From the NCBI RefSeq assembly GCF_026870175.2, contig NZ_CP113977.2, forward strand, positions 4,216,001-4,280,000: DNA of 64,000 bases, given 5' to 3'. The position numbers and the translations under genes were made by a program. How positions within the stretch are numbered: position 1 is the first letter of the stretch; each line of letters starts with the position of its first letter. Under the pieces are notes generated by a model, which saw only the letters and a program-made list of their open reading frames with translations, had not been told where the DNA came from and searched no databases. The DNA is from Flavobacterium aestivum. Lineage in GTDB: Bacteria > Bacteroidota > Bacteroidia > Flavobacteriales > Flavobacteriaceae. Of this stretch, positions 24,959-34,132 are shown piece by piece.

Positions 24959-26503
24959 TTAAAAAGGTACATCACCATCATCGTCATCATCATTAAAATT
25001 ACTTCCAAATGCCTCGTTTGCTGATGGCAGATTTTTGGTAATAAACGAACTTTCGTCATGATTCATACTTGAAGGCAAATCATCATAACCTCCGCTATAA
25101 TCTTCGAGATTATCAAATCTACCTAAATGACCAATAAATTTCAAACGAACATTTTCTATACCCCCATTTCTGTGCTTAGCAATCATAATTTCGGCCTGAC
25201 CAGCTGTTGGTGATGCTTCATCATCATCCCATTCATCAATTTTATAATATTCAGGGCGGTATAAAAATGAAACGATATCAGCATCTTGCTCAATCGCTCC
25301 AGATTCACGAAGATCCGAAAGTAAAGGTCTTTTACTGGAACCACGGGTTTCAACGGCACGCGACAATTGAGAAAGTGCAATTACAGGAACATTTAATTCC
25401 TTTGCTAATGCTTTTAAATTTCGAGAGATAGTAGATATCTCCTGCTCTCTATTTCCTCCTCCTTTTCCATTACCTCCAGCCGTCATTAACTGCAAATAAT
25501 CAATAATAATAATTTTTATTCCGTGTTGTGATACTAAACGCCTTGCCTTTGCACGTAAATCAAAAATGGACAAAGAAGGGGTATCATCAATAAAAATAGG
25601 AGCTTTTTCAAGGTTCTTAACTTTGGTACTAAGCTGTTCCCACTCGTGTTTTTCTAATTTTCCGGTACGTAGCTTCTCTGATGACAATCCTGTCTCGGAA
25701 GAAATCAAACGGGTAATCAACTGTACCGATGCCATCTCAAGGGAAAACAAAGCAACCGGCTGGTTAAAATCGATGGCAATATTTCTGGTCATAGACAATA
25801 CAAAAGCCGTTTTTCCCATCGCAGGTCTCGCCGCAATAATAATTAAATCACTTGGTTGCCAACCCGAAGTTAGTTTGTCTAATTTATCAAAACCTGTTGC
25901 AACTCCACTTAATCCTTCCTGTCCAGCAATTTCTTCAATTCTTTTCTTGGCTTGCAACACTAAACTTTGTGCTGTTTCAGAACTTCTCTTGATATTTCCT
26001 TGTGTAACTTCGTATAGCTTAGATTCGGCTTTATCTAATAAATCAAATACATCCGTAGTTTCATCATAGGAATCTTCAATAATTTCAGATGAAATTCGAA
26101 TCAAACTGCGTTGAATAAACTTTTGCAGAATAATTCTAGAGTGAAACTCGATATGAGCTGATGAAGAAATCTTTTGCGTAAGCTGAATCAAATAAAAATC
26201 ACCTCCAGCTAAGTCTAATTTCCCATTTTTTCGGAGTTGAGCAGATACAGTCAACAAATCGATTGGCTGTGTATCTGTAAACAACTGAACAATGGCTTCA
26301 AAGATATGTTTGTGCGCTTCTTTATAAAAAGCATCTGGTTGCAGGATATCAATTACCTCATCTACTCCTTTTTTATCAATCATCATTGCACCAAGTACTG
26401 CCTCTTCCAAGTCTGGTACTTGTGGGGGTAATTTTCCTTTTTCAAGGTTTATTATAGTTGTTTTATCCACTTTAACTGGACTTATATTCTTGAAGTTTTC
26501 CAT
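24959..26503 (-). CDS. dnaB: Replicative DNA helicase DnaB
   Basis: The 514-aa protein has the DnaB N-terminal domain (about 25-130, PPQVPDLEEAVLGAMMID) and a RecA-type C-terminal domain. Walker A is ARPAMGKTAF near residue 230, Walker B is IKIIIIDYLQLM, and the other conserved motifs are ALSQLSRAVETR and LSDLRESGAIEQDAD. The acidic C-terminal tail (DDDDDGDVPF) is typical of Bacteroidota DnaB. It unwinds the replication fork as a hexamer. It lies alone on the minus strand. A 167-codon open frame on the opposite strand is a shadow. Confidence 0.97.
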   Translation of the reverse strand: MENFKNISPVKVDKTTIINLEKGKLPPQVPDLEEAVLGAMMIDKKGVDEVIDILQPDAFYKEAHKHIFEAIVQLFTDTQPIDLLTVSAQLRKNGKLDLAGGDFYLIQLTQKISSSAHIEFHSRIILQKFIQRSLIRISSEIIEDSYDETTDVFDLLDKAESKLYEVTQGNIKRSSETAQSLVLQAKKRIEEIAGQEGLSGVATGFDKLDKLTSGWQPSDLIIIAARPAMGKTAFVLSMTRNIAIDFNQPVALFSLEMASVQLITRLISSETGLSSEKLRTGKLEKHEWEQLSTKVKNLEKAPIFIDDTPSLSIFDLRAKARRLVSQHGIKIIIIDYLQLMTAGGNGKGGGNREQEISTISRNLKALAKELNVPVIALSQLSRAVETRGSSKRPLLSDLRESGAIEQDADIVSFLYRPEYYKIDEWDDDEASPTAGQAEIMIAKHRNGGIENVRLKFIGHLGRFDNLEDYSGGYDDLPSSMNHDESSFITKNLPSANEAFGSNFNDDDDDGDVPF

Positions 26504-26589
26504 GTAACGAAAATAACTAAAATTCTAAAAAAACAATTATTGAGTTATTACAATTGATTGTTTATAAGTACTTGTTTTTTGTTTATAAC

Positions 26590-26623
26590 CAAAAAAAAAT
26601 CCGAAACTATAAGGCTTCGGATT
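26590..26623 (-). terminator. Terminator of accA
   Basis: On the minus strand AATCCGAA, a short loop and TTCGGATT are followed by a run of T. It lies 20 bases beyond the accA stop. Confidence 0.85.
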
Positions 26624-26643
26624 AAGATTAATAAAGTAGGATT

Positions 26644-27597
26644 TTACTCTTTAAACTCACCCATTTTACAGTATTTATCCATCCTTTGAGCAATTAAATC
26701 CTCTGTTGATAAATCTTTGAGTTCATTATATCCTTTCATGATATATTGTTCAACTGTAGTAAAAGTAGCTTCTCTATCATAATGAGCTCCTCCTAGTGGT
26801 TCTGGAATAATATCATCAACTAATTTTTGTTTTTTCATATCGGCAGAAGTCAACTTTAAAGCTTCTGCTGCTTTCTCTTTATAGTCCCAGCTTTTCCATA
26901 AAATAGAAGAACATGACTCTGGAGAAATTACAGAATACCAAGTATTTTCAAGCATATAAACACGATCTCCAACACCTATTCCTAATGCTCCTCCCGAAGC
27001 ACCTTCTCCAACAATGATAGTAATAATTGGCACTTTAAGAAGTACCATTTCGAATATATTTCTAGCAATAGCTTCTCCTTGACCACGTTCTTCAGCTTCT
27101 AATCCAGGATAAGCACCCGGAGTATCAATTAAAGTAACTATCGGAATACCAAATTTCTCTGCCATTTTCATCAAACGCAAAGCCTTTCTGTATCCTTCTG
27201 GATTAGCCATTCCAAAATTTCTATATTGACGAGTCTTTGTATTGAATCCTTTTTGCTGACCAATAATCATAAAAGACTGCCCTCCTATTTTACCTAAACC
27301 ACCAATCATGGCTTTGTCATCTTTAAAACCTCTATCGCCATGTAGCTCAAGAAAAGTCTCTTTACACAATCCTTTGATATGATCTAATGTATAAGGTCTA
27401 CTAGGATGTCTTGATAACTGTACACGTTGCCAAGCTGTTAAGTTTTTATAAATTTGCTTTTTGGTTTCTTCTAATTTCTTACTGATTTGCTTACAGGTAT
27501 TTGTAACATCAACATCTGATTCTAGACCAATAACAACGCATTTATCTAATTGTTCTTCAAGTTCTTTTATTGGAAGCTCAAAATCTAAATATTCCAT
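26644..27597 (-). CDS. accA: Acetyl-CoA carboxylase carboxyltransferase subunit alpha
   Basis: The 317-aa protein has the full-length AccA pattern: [15 protein letters not shown] at the N-terminus, [57 protein letters not shown] (oxyanion and CoA-binding glycine loops) and [12 protein letters not shown]. With AccD it transfers carboxyl from biotin to acetyl-CoA in the first step of fatty-acid synthesis. A minus-strand TATATTTG element at 27646-27653 is a likely promoter. Confidence 0.97.
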   Translation of the reverse strand: MEYLDFELPIKELEEQLDKCVVIGLESDVDVTNTCKQISKKLEETKKQIYKNLTAWQRVQLSRHPSRPYTLDHIKGLCKETFLELHGDRGFKDDKAMIGGLGKIGGQSFMIIGQQKGFNTKTRQYRNFGMANPEGYRKALRLMKMAEKFGIPIVTLIDTPGAYPGLEAEERGQGEAIARNIFEMVLLKVPIITIIVGEGASGGALGIGVGDRVYMLENTWYSVISPESCSSILWKSWDYKEKAAEALKLTSADMKKQKLVDDIIPEPLGGAHYDREATFTTVEQYIMKGYNELKDLSTEDLIAQRMDKYCKMGEFKE

Positions 27598-27710
27598 AGC
27601 ATTTGTGCGGTTTTATTATTGTTTTAATTTTTCGTTTTGGAACTGCAAATATAAAACTTAATATCGTTCTATACTTGTTTTTTTATTTAAGTATAAAATA
27701 ATATCAATTT

Positions 27711-28601
27711 TTACTCTAATTGATCTTCTTTTCTATAGTGTTTAATTACTCCGTTCAATATAACTGTTATCACAATTATAACAGCACCAATGTAGAATGC
27801 TGTACTCATTTTTTCTTTTCCTCCGATAATAAAAAAGGCTAATATAATTCCGTAAACAGGCTCTAAATTAGTAGTCAGCATCACTGTATAAGGAGAAAGT
27901 CGTCTCATTACTTCTACTGAAGCAGTAAAAGCATAAGCAGTACAAATAGAAGCCAGAATCAAAATTAAAATCCAGTTTTTTGTTGTTAGTACAAAAAAAT
28001 CTGCTGTGAATTTACCTTGAAATAAAAAATAAATCGAAATAAATGCTGATCCTGCCAGAAACTCATAAAAAGATATAACGGATGGATCATGATCTACTAT
28101 TAACTTTCCGTTCATTAAAGTAAACAAAACACCTAATATTATCGAGACCAATGCTAACAACATTCCGTTTAAATAATTAATCTCAACTTGCATAATTAAA
28201 CCTAATCCAGCAATAATAATTAGCCCAAAAAACACTTCATACCAAAGGACTTTTCGTCCAAAAAATAAAGGCTCTAAAAGTGATGCAAAAAATGCTCCCA
28301 GCGAGAAAACTGATAAAGTTATTGAAACAGTCGAATTTTTTATAGCTTCGAAAAAAAATACCCAATGCAAAGCAATTATCAACCCGACTACAACTAATTT
28401 AAAAAATGATTTGGAGCTTAACCGAAATGATTTCTTTCTAATTGCGATAAAGGCTGCTAAAAAAATTGAAGCAAACGACATTCTATACCAAACCAAAAAA
28501 TCTGATTGCACAGTAATTAAAGCCCCTAAAATAGCCGTAAAACCCCAAATAAAGACAATGAAATGTAAATTAAGGTAACTCTTTAAATTATCGTTTTGCA
28601 T
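27711..28601 (-). CDS. EamA/DMT-family transporter
   Basis: The 296-aa integral membrane protein has ten predicted helices arranged as two EamA repeats. Conserved features include FIVFIWGFTAILG in helix 1, NSTVSITLSVFSLGAFFASLLEPLFFGRK closing the first half, and TTNLEPVYGIILAFFIIGGKE near the end. DMT transporters export metabolites or amino acids, and the substrate cannot be predicted. The start overlaps the end of the LptG-like gene by 14 bases, so the two are co-transcribed. Confidence 0.88.
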   Translation of the reverse strand: MQNDNLKSYLNLHFIVFIWGFTAILGALITVQSDFLVWYRMSFASIFLAAFIAIRKKSFRLSSKSFFKLVVVGLIIALHWVFFFEAIKNSTVSITLSVFSLGAFFASLLEPLFFGRKVLWYEVFFGLIIIAGLGLIMQVEINYLNGMLLALVSIILGVLFTLMNGKLIVDHDPSVISFYEFLAGSAFISIYFLFQGKFTADFFVLTTKNWILILILASICTAYAFTASVEVMRRLSPYTVMLTTNLEPVYGIILAFFIIGGKEKMSTAFYIGAVIIVITVILNGVIKHYRKEDQLE

Positions 28602-29676
28602 TTCGTAATAAATAAATTGCTAAAATTCCAAAAACTATATTAGGTAACCAAACTGCCAAAAGAGGCGAAAACGATGATTTTTCAGCCAATACACCAAATA
28701 TTTTATCAAAAAAGACAAATGAAAATGCTACTGCAATTCCAATAGCCAAATTGACTCCCATCCCTCCTCTTCTCTTCATTGAAGATACTGAGACAGCAAT
28801 TATTGTAAGTATAAATGCCGAAACAGGTACGCTGAATTTTTTATACAATACAACCAAATAGACATTGATATTAGATGAACCACGTTTTCTTTCCTTATCG
28901 ATAAAAGCTTTCAAATCCCCTAAACTTAATGTTTCGGCTATATAAACCACTGGCGCCAAATCCTCAAGATCAAAATTAAATTTCATCTTCTTCTCAGGTT
29001 CTTTTTCTATCACATCTCCTTCAGGACCAACTATTCGTTTGGTATAGTCGTATAAAGAATAATTCTTTTCTTTAGGATTCCATTTGATTCTGCTAGCTGT
29101 AATTTTATATTCTAATTTTTCTTTTTTGAATCTTTCCAAAGAAAAATTAAAAGCCATTTGAGACTCATTATTAAAACTGTTTACATAAATAAACTCGTTA
29201 TCACTTATTTGTCTATAAACATCCGTATTATCACCCCGCATGAGCGCCTTACCATCGTTCCTCAGATAAGTGTACCTGAAATTATTGTACCCCTCACTTG
29301 AAACAGGAATAACCCAAAAACCCATTAGTAATACTAAAATGGAAATAATGGAAGCCCCAATAATATAAGGTCTCATAAATCTAGTAAACGAAATACCAGA
29401 GCTTAAAATTGCAATAATCTCTGTGTCATTTGCCAATTTTGAGGTGAACCAAATTACCGATATAAACAAAAATATCGGAAAGAGATTATTCATAAAATAA
29501 ATCGTAAAATGATAGTAATAAATAGCGATTTTCAAAATCGGCACTTTATTTTCAATCATCTTATTGATCTTTTCGGATATATCAATAATCATCCCAATAG
29601 GAGCAAATAACAAAAGCATCACCGCAAAAGTGGCTAAATATCTTTTTAAAATGTATCTGTCTATTATTGTTAGCAT
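28588..29676 (-). CDS. lptG: LptF/LptG family permease (YjgP/YjgQ)
   Basis: The 362-aa protein has the LptFG layout. Three N-terminal TM helices (MLTIIDRYILKRYLATFAVMLLLFAPIGMIIDISEKI at the start) are followed by a large periplasmic beta-jellyroll (about 130-265, with IYVNSFNNES and RIKWNPKEKNYSLYDY). Three C-terminal TM helices close it (PVSAFILTIIAVSVSSMKRRGGMGVNLAIG). It extracts LPS from the inner membrane with LptB. LptF versus LptG assignment is by general similarity only. Confidence 0.88.
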   Translation of the reverse strand: MLTIIDRYILKRYLATFAVMLLLFAPIGMIIDISEKINKMIENKVPILKIAIYYYHFTIYFMNNLFPIFLFISVIWFTSKLANDTEIIAILSSGISFTRFMRPYIIGASIISILVLLMGFWVIPVSSEGYNNFRYTYLRNDGKALMRGDNTDVYRQISDNEFIYVNSFNNESQMAFNFSLERFKKEKLEYKITASRIKWNPKEKNYSLYDYTKRIVGPEGDVIEKEPEKKMKFNFDLEDLAPVVYIAETLSLGDLKAFIDKERKRGSSNINVYLVVLYKKFSVPVSAFILTIIAVSVSSMKRRGGMGVNLAIGIAVAFSFVFFDKIFGVLAEKSSFSPLLAVWLPNIVFGILAIYLLRNAKR

Positions 29677-29691
29677 ATTTTATGAATTATG

Positions 29692-29748
29692 AATTATGAG
29701 TTATTAATTATGAGTTAGCTTGTAGCTCATAATTAATAACTCATAATT
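29692..29748. repeat. Perfect 23-bp inverted repeat of AATTATGA units
   Basis: Arms at 29692-29714 and 29726-29748 are perfect inverted copies around an 11-base loop. The arms are built from TAATTATGAGTTA-like units, and two further AATTATGA copies lie just before. The element fills the tgt-lptG gap and could be a small palindromic repeat family and/or an mRNA processing or termination hairpin. Confidence 0.75.
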
Positions 29749-29751
29749 ATT

Positions 29752-30882
29752 TTACAATCTTTGACTCATATTTTTCACCATCATTTCTTTCCATGGCTTA
29801 AAATCCCCAGCCAAGATATGCATTCTGGCTTCGCGAACCAACCACATATAAAAACCAAGATTATGTATAGTTGCAATTTGCTTTCCTAAATATTCATTGG
29901 CAGCAAATAAATGACGTAAATATGCTTTAGAATATTCAGTGTCTACAAAAGTGTGTCCCATTTCATCAATTGGAGAAAAATCAGCTTCCCATTTTTTATT
30001 CTTGATATTGATCGTTCCGTTGGCCGTAAACAACATACCATTTCTAGCGTTACGTGTAGGCATCACACAATCGAACATATCGATTCCTAGTGCTATATTC
30101 TCCAAAATATTAATTGGAGTTCCCACTCCCATCAAATAACGAGGCTTATCCTCAGGTAGAATTTCACAAACTACTTCGGTCATAGCATACATTTCTTCTG
30201 CAGGCTCTCCTACCGAAAGTCCACCAATCGCATTACCTTGTTGACCGGAATTGGCTATATATTCTGCTGATTGTCTTCTTAAATCTTTATAAGTACTCCC
30301 TTGTACAATTGGGAAAAACGTTTGCTCGTAACCATATTTAAAAGGTAGTTTCTCCAAATGATTGATACAACGATCCAACCAACGGTGCGTCATGTGCATT
30401 GAGCGTTGTGCATAACGATAATCGCAAGGATAAGGTGTACACTCATCAAAAGCCATGATAATATCGGCACCTATGGTACGCTGAATTTCCATAACATTTT
30501 CTGGAGTAAACACATGATAAGAACCATCAATATGTGATTTAAACTTCACTCCTTCTTCTTTTATTTTTCTGTTTGCCGAAAGAGAATACACTTGATATCC
30601 TCCAGAATCCGTCAAAATATTACGATCCCAATTCATAAATTTATGCAATCCACCCGCTTTTTCAATGATTTCGGTTTGTGGACGCAAATACAAATGATAG
30701 GTATTCCCAAGTATAATATCTGGGTTTATTTCTTCTTTCAATTCCCTTTGATGCACCCCCTTTACTGAAGCGGCGGTTCCAACAGGCATAAAAATAGGTG
30801 TTTCAATAACACCGTGATCAGTAGTAATACTTCCCGCACGAGCTTTCGATTGCGGGTCTGTTTTTAGTAAATCAAACTTCAT
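29752..30882 (-). CDS. tgt: tRNA-guanine transglycosylase
   Basis: The 376-aa enzyme shows TPIFMPVGTAASVKG, LTDSGGYQVYSL, IIMAFDECTPYPC (general acid/base Asp), QGNAIGGLSVGEP and GIDMFDCVMPTRNARNG (nucleophile Asp). It exchanges G34 for preQ1 in GUN tRNAs on the queuosine pathway. The C-terminal zinc site is atypical: where most bacterial enzymes have CxCxxC before YSRAYL, this one reads EMGHTFVDTEYSKAYLRHL, without the cysteines. A minus-strand TATCTTTG at 30903-30910 is a likely -7 element. Confidence 0.96.
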   Translation of the reverse strand: MKFDLLKTDPQSKARAGSITTDHGVIETPIFMPVGTAASVKGVHQRELKEEINPDIILGNTYHLYLRPQTEIIEKAGGLHKFMNWDRNILTDSGGYQVYSLSANRKIKEEGVKFKSHIDGSYHVFTPENVMEIQRTIGADIIMAFDECTPYPCDYRYAQRSMHMTHRWLDRCINHLEKLPFKYGYEQTFFPIVQGSTYKDLRRQSAEYIANSGQQGNAIGGLSVGEPAEEMYAMTEVVCEILPEDKPRYLMGVGTPINILENIALGIDMFDCVMPTRNARNGMLFTANGTINIKNKKWEADFSPIDEMGHTFVDTEYSKAYLRHLFAANEYLGKQIATIHNLGFYMWLVREARMHILAGDFKPWKEMMVKNMSQRL

Positions 30883-31098
30883 ATAGACTTTTTATCAGTC
30901 GGCAAAGATAGTCTAATTTAAAAATTAGATAATTACTAAATCCAAAAATGTTTTGTTTTGACAATAAACAGGTAGTATCCCATTCTCAATTGCAGTTAGG
31001 ATATCCGCTAATACCCTATATGTAACAAAAGTTACTGTACGACCACAATTTCTGTTGTAATTTTGTATTACAAAAAATTACCCTTAAAAATAAACACT

Positions 31099-31377
31099 AT
31101 GACTTTAGAAAATATAATAAAAGAGAAACAATGCACGATTGTAGACGTACGAACTCGAGAAGAATTCAGCGGAGGACATGTTGTTGGATCAATTAATATC
31201 CCACTAAACGAAGTTCAGGACCGATTTGAAGAAATACAAAACCTAAAATCACCATTAGTTCTTTGTTGCGCTTCCGGAAACCGAAGTGGACAAGCCCAGC
31301 ATTATCTTTCGCAAAAAGAAATTGACTGCCACAATGGAGGTTCATGGCTGGATGTCAATTATTATCAATCCAAATAA
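31099..31377 (+). CDS. Rhodanese-like domain protein (1)
   Basis: I use ATG 31099 (MTLENIIKEKQ), since the 12 codons upstream in frame lie on a likely promoter (TAATTTTG at 31058-31065). The 92-aa single rhodanese domain has VDVRTREEFSGGHVVGSINIPL and the active-site loop LCCASGNRSGQA with the catalytic Cys. It likely transfers sulfane sulfur or cleans up persulfides. It forms a two-gene unit with the paralogue 9 bases downstream. Confidence 0.9.
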   Translation: MTLENIIKEKQCTIVDVRTREEFSGGHVVGSINIPLNEVQDRFEEIQNLKSPLVLCCASGNRSGQAQHYLSQKEIDCHNGGSWLDVNYYQSK

Positions 31378-31386
31378 AAAAACAAA

Positions 31387-31701
31387 ATGATAAATAAACT
31401 AAAAAAAATATTCGGTTTTGGATCTACTGTAGATTATTCTGAACTTGTAAAGCAAGGAGGTGTTATCCTAGATGTAAGAAGCAAGGTAGAATATGCCAGC
31501 GGACATATAGAAGGTTCTATAAATATCCCTGTAGATATTTTAAAAAATAGTTTATCTCAATTAAAAGACAAAAACAAACCCATTATCACTTGTTGTGCTT
31601 CAGGAATGAGAAGTGCAAGAGCAAAAAACATCCTAAAAACACATGGCTATACTGATGTACATAATGGTGATGGATGGAGAAGCCTGCAAAGCAAATTGTA
31701 A
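31387..31701 (+). CDS. Rhodanese-like domain protein (2)
   Basis: The 104-aa single rhodanese domain has ILDVRSKVEYASGHIEGSINIPVD, the active-site loop TCCASGMRSARAK with catalytic Cys, and HNGDGWRSL at the end. It is clearly a paralogue of the preceding gene (same CCASG loop and HNGG/DGW tail) and probably arose by tandem duplication. A terminator follows at 31754. Confidence 0.9.
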   Translation: MINKLKKIFGFGSTVDYSELVKQGGVILDVRSKVEYASGHIEGSINIPVDILKNSLSQLKDKNKPIITCCASGMRSARAKNILKTHGYTDVHNGDGWRSLQSKL

Positions 31702-31753
31702 TAAATATAGCACTTGATGAATAATAATTAGCTATTCAAAAATGAGAAACAAG

Positions 31754-31789
31754 GGGCGACTAAGCGATAAGATTAGTCAGCCCTTTTTT
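31754..31789 (+). terminator. Terminator after rhodanese pair
   Basis: GGGCGACTAA (31754-31763) pairs with TTAGTC-A-GCCC (31773-31783, one bulged A) and is followed by TTTTTT. Confidence 0.8.
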
Positions 31790-31908
31790 CTTATAGTAGC
31801 GCACCCAATTGATTTGAAAAACCAAATTGCCAATTGAAAAATGAATGTATTTAGGTTTTTAATTTCAGTTAATTCTTGAAAATATTATCGAAATTGCTAT
31901 TGAAATCA

Positions 31909-31939
31909 TTTGTCTTACGGTAAAAAACAATTACTTTTG
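31909..31939 (+). promoter_or_regulatory. Consensus housekeeping promoter of transketolase genes
   Basis: TTTG (31909-31912), 19 bases, then TACTTTTG (31932-31939) matches the Bacteroidota -33/-7 promoter. It ends 25 bases before the start of the transketolase gene. Confidence 0.7.
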
Positions 31940-31964
31940 CAGCAGTTTAACTTTTACACACAAA

Positions 31965-32819
31965 ATGAAGCCTAACACACAACAATTAAACGATTTAACT
32001 ATCCAAGTAAGAAGAGATATTCTTCGAATGGTTCATGCTGTCAATTCAGGTCACCCAGGAGGATCTCTAGGATGTACAGAATTTCTAGTAGCATTGTACC
32101 AAAACCTTATGGATCGCAAAAAAGGATTTGACATGGACGGAATTGGAGAAGATATTTTCTTCCTTTCAAATGGTCACATTTCACCTGTATTTTACAGCGT
32201 TTTGGCAAGAAGCGGTTATTTCCCAATAAAGGAATTGGCAACTTTCAGATTATTAAACTCTCGTTTGCAAGGACACCCAACTACACACGAAGGATTACCT
32301 GGTGTTCGTATGGCTTCTGGATCATTAGGACAAGGATTATCTGTAGGAATTGGTGCTGCACAGGCTAAAAAGCTAAACGGTGACAACCATATCGTTTACA
32401 CCCTTCATGGTGATGGTGAATTACAAGAGGGTCAAAACTGGGAAGCTATTATGTATGCTTCTGCTAAAAATGTAGACAACCTTATTGCAACTATCGACGT
32501 TAACGGAAAACAAATTGACGGAACTACTGACGAAGTTTTATGTATGGGAAGTATCCGTGCAAAATTTGAAGCTTTTGATTGGGACGTTCTAGAAATCACA
32601 GAAGGAAACGACCTTGAGGCGATTATTGCTGGTATGACCGATGCAAAATCAAGAACCGGAAAAGGAAAACCAGTTTGTGTATTACTACATACCGAAATGG
32701 GTAATGGTGTAGATTTTATGATGAACACTCATGCATGGCACGGTAAAGCGCCGAATGATGCTCAACTTGAAAATGCTCTAGCTCAAAACTATAATACTGG
32801 AGGCGAACTAGACTACTAA
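31965..32819 (+). CDS. Transketolase, N-terminal subunit
   Basis: The 284-aa protein carries the thiamine-diphosphate-binding half of transketolase: MVHAVNSGHPGGSLGCTEFL, NGHISPVFYSVLARSG, GSLGQGLSVGIGAA and HGDGELQEGQNWEA (GDG...N metal/TPP motif). HTEMGNGVDFM is near the end. With the next gene it makes a two-subunit transketolase that moves two-carbon units between pentose-phosphate sugars. Full-length bacterial transketolases are about 660 aa. Here the two halves are separate genes 83 bases apart, a common arrangement in this phylum. Confidence 0.94.
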   Translation: MKPNTQQLNDLTIQVRRDILRMVHAVNSGHPGGSLGCTEFLVALYQNLMDRKKGFDMDGIGEDIFFLSNGHISPVFYSVLARSGYFPIKELATFRLLNSRLQGHPTTHEGLPGVRMASGSLGQGLSVGIGAAQAKKLNGDNHIVYTLHGDGELQEGQNWEAIMYASAKNVDNLIATIDVNGKQIDGTTDEVLCMGSIRAKFEAFDWDVLEITEGNDLEAIIAGMTDAKSRTGKGKPVCVLLHTEMGNGVDFMMNTHAWHGKAPNDAQLENALAQNYNTGGELDY

Positions 32820-32902
32820 GAATTAAGATTGTCGAATTAATTATTTCTGATTACAGAATTTTTAATCTTTCAATTTTTTAATCTTTCAACTTTAAAAGAA
32901 AA

Positions 32903-33856
32903 ATGAAAAAATATACAAATACAGGAAGTAAAGATACTCGTTCGGGTTTTGGAGCGGGAATGACTGAATTAGGTCAAAAAAACGAAAACGTAGTGGCACT
33001 TTGTGCTGATTTAATAGGATCATTAAAATTTGATGATTTCAAGAAAAATCATCCAGAGCGTTTTTTCCAAATTGGTATTGCAGAAGCAAACATGATCGGA
33101 ATCGCAGCAGGATTAACAATTGGAGGAAAAATTCCATTTACTGGAACTTTCGCTAACTTTTCTACAGGAAGAGTTTACGATCAAATTCGTCAATCTGTAG
33201 CTTATTCTGATAAAAATGTAAAAATTTGTGCTTCTCACGCTGGATTAACTCTTGGAGAAGACGGAGCAACACACCAAATCTTAGAAGATATCGGATTAAT
33301 GAAAATGCTACCAGGAATGACAGTAATCAATACTTGTGATTACAATCAAACTAAAGCTGCAACAATAGCTCTTGCAGATCATCATGGTCCAGCTTACTTG
33401 CGTTTTGGTCGTCCGGTTGTACCTAATTTCACTCCAGCTGATGAGCCATTCGTAATTGGAAAAGCAATCCTTTTAAACGAAGGTACTGATGTAACGATTG
33501 TTGCTACAGGACATTTAGTTTGGGAAGCCTTAATCGCTGCTGAAGCTTTAGAAGCAAAAGGAATTTCTGCCGAAGTAATCAACATCCATACAATTAAACC
33601 ACTAGACGAAGAAGCTATTTTAAAATCATTAGCAAAAACCAAATGTGTCGTTACTGCTGAAGAGCACAACATCCTTGGAGGTCTTGGAGAAAGCGTTTCT
33701 AGAGTTTTAGCATTAAACACTCCTGCTCCACAAGAGTTTGTAGCTGTAAATGATAGCTTTGGAGAATCTGGAACACCTGAGCAATTAATGGAAAAATACA
33801 AGCTAAACAATCAAGCAATTGTTGAAGCTGTAGAAAAAGTAATCAAAAGAAAATAA
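32903..33856 (+). CDS. Transketolase, C-terminal subunit
   Basis: The 317-aa protein holds the pyrimidine-binding and C-terminal domains: FFQIGIAEANMIGIAAGLTIGG (with the catalytic Glu that activates TPP), FTGTFANFSTGRVYDQIRQS, SHAGLTLGEDGATHQ, YLRFGRP, then a Rossmann C-terminal domain (VTIVATGHLVWEAL, EVINIHTIKPLD). It acts with the N-terminal subunit just upstream. A perfect 13-bp-stem terminator follows. Confidence 0.94.
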   Translation: MKKYTNTGSKDTRSGFGAGMTELGQKNENVVALCADLIGSLKFDDFKKNHPERFFQIGIAEANMIGIAAGLTIGGKIPFTGTFANFSTGRVYDQIRQSVAYSDKNVKICASHAGLTLGEDGATHQILEDIGLMKMLPGMTVINTCDYNQTKAATIALADHHGPAYLRFGRPVVPNFTPADEPFVIGKAILLNEGTDVTIVATGHLVWEALIAAEALEAKGISAEVINIHTIKPLDEEAILKSLAKTKCVVTAEEHNILGGLGESVSRVLALNTPAPQEFVAVNDSFGESGTPEQLMEKYKLNNQAIVEAVEKVIKRK

Positions 33857-33872
33857 TCTTTCACCATAATAC

Positions 33873-33913
33873 AAAATCCCATCTCGTTGTAAAAAATGAG
33901 ATGGGATTTTTTT
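33873..33913 (+). terminator. Strong terminator after transketolase
   Basis: AAAATCCCATCTC (33873-33885) pairs perfectly with GAGATGGGATTTT (33898-33910), with additional T residues after it. Confidence 0.88.
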
Positions 33914-33933
33914 ATGTATTTACTTTTCTTAGT

Positions 33934-33988
33934 GAGATTTCTTCGACACCACAAGACACCACAAAGTCTTTAGTAACGAGGCAATCTC
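33934..33988. repeat. REP-like imperfect inverted repeat
   Basis: GAGATTTCTTCG (33934-33945) and CGAGGCAATCTC (33977-33988) form a 12-bp inverted repeat with two mismatches. Ends reading GAGATTgCnTCG are characteristic of REP-like elements in many bacteria. The remaining gap to 34103 holds no ORF that I would support. Confidence 0.45.
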
Positions 33989-34103
33989 ACATTTTAAAGC
34001 ATCGTGTAGTTCTCTATGCGCTTTACATAGTGATTTTCTTGAAGGTGTTTCATAACGCTACTTTTTGTGTATCGCTATTTCAAGACAAGACATTGGACAA
34101 AAA

Positions 34104-34129
34104 AAATCCCATTCATACGAATGGGATTT
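34104..34129 (-). terminator. Terminator of FKBP gene
   Basis: AAATCCCATTC and GAATGGGATTT are perfect 11-bp arms around ATAC. On the minus strand the 3' arm is followed by a T-run. It lies just beyond the FKBP stop. Confidence 0.8.
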
Positions 34130-34132
34130 CTA

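Noticed and set aside
25566..26069. 167-codon open frame opposite dnaB
   Set aside because: It is antisense to a highly conserved part of dnaB, with no signal, domain or promoter of its own.
31965..33856. Frameshifted or broken transketolase
   Set aside because: The two ORFs each have their own start and stop, are separated by 83 bases and match the known split N- and C-terminal subunits.
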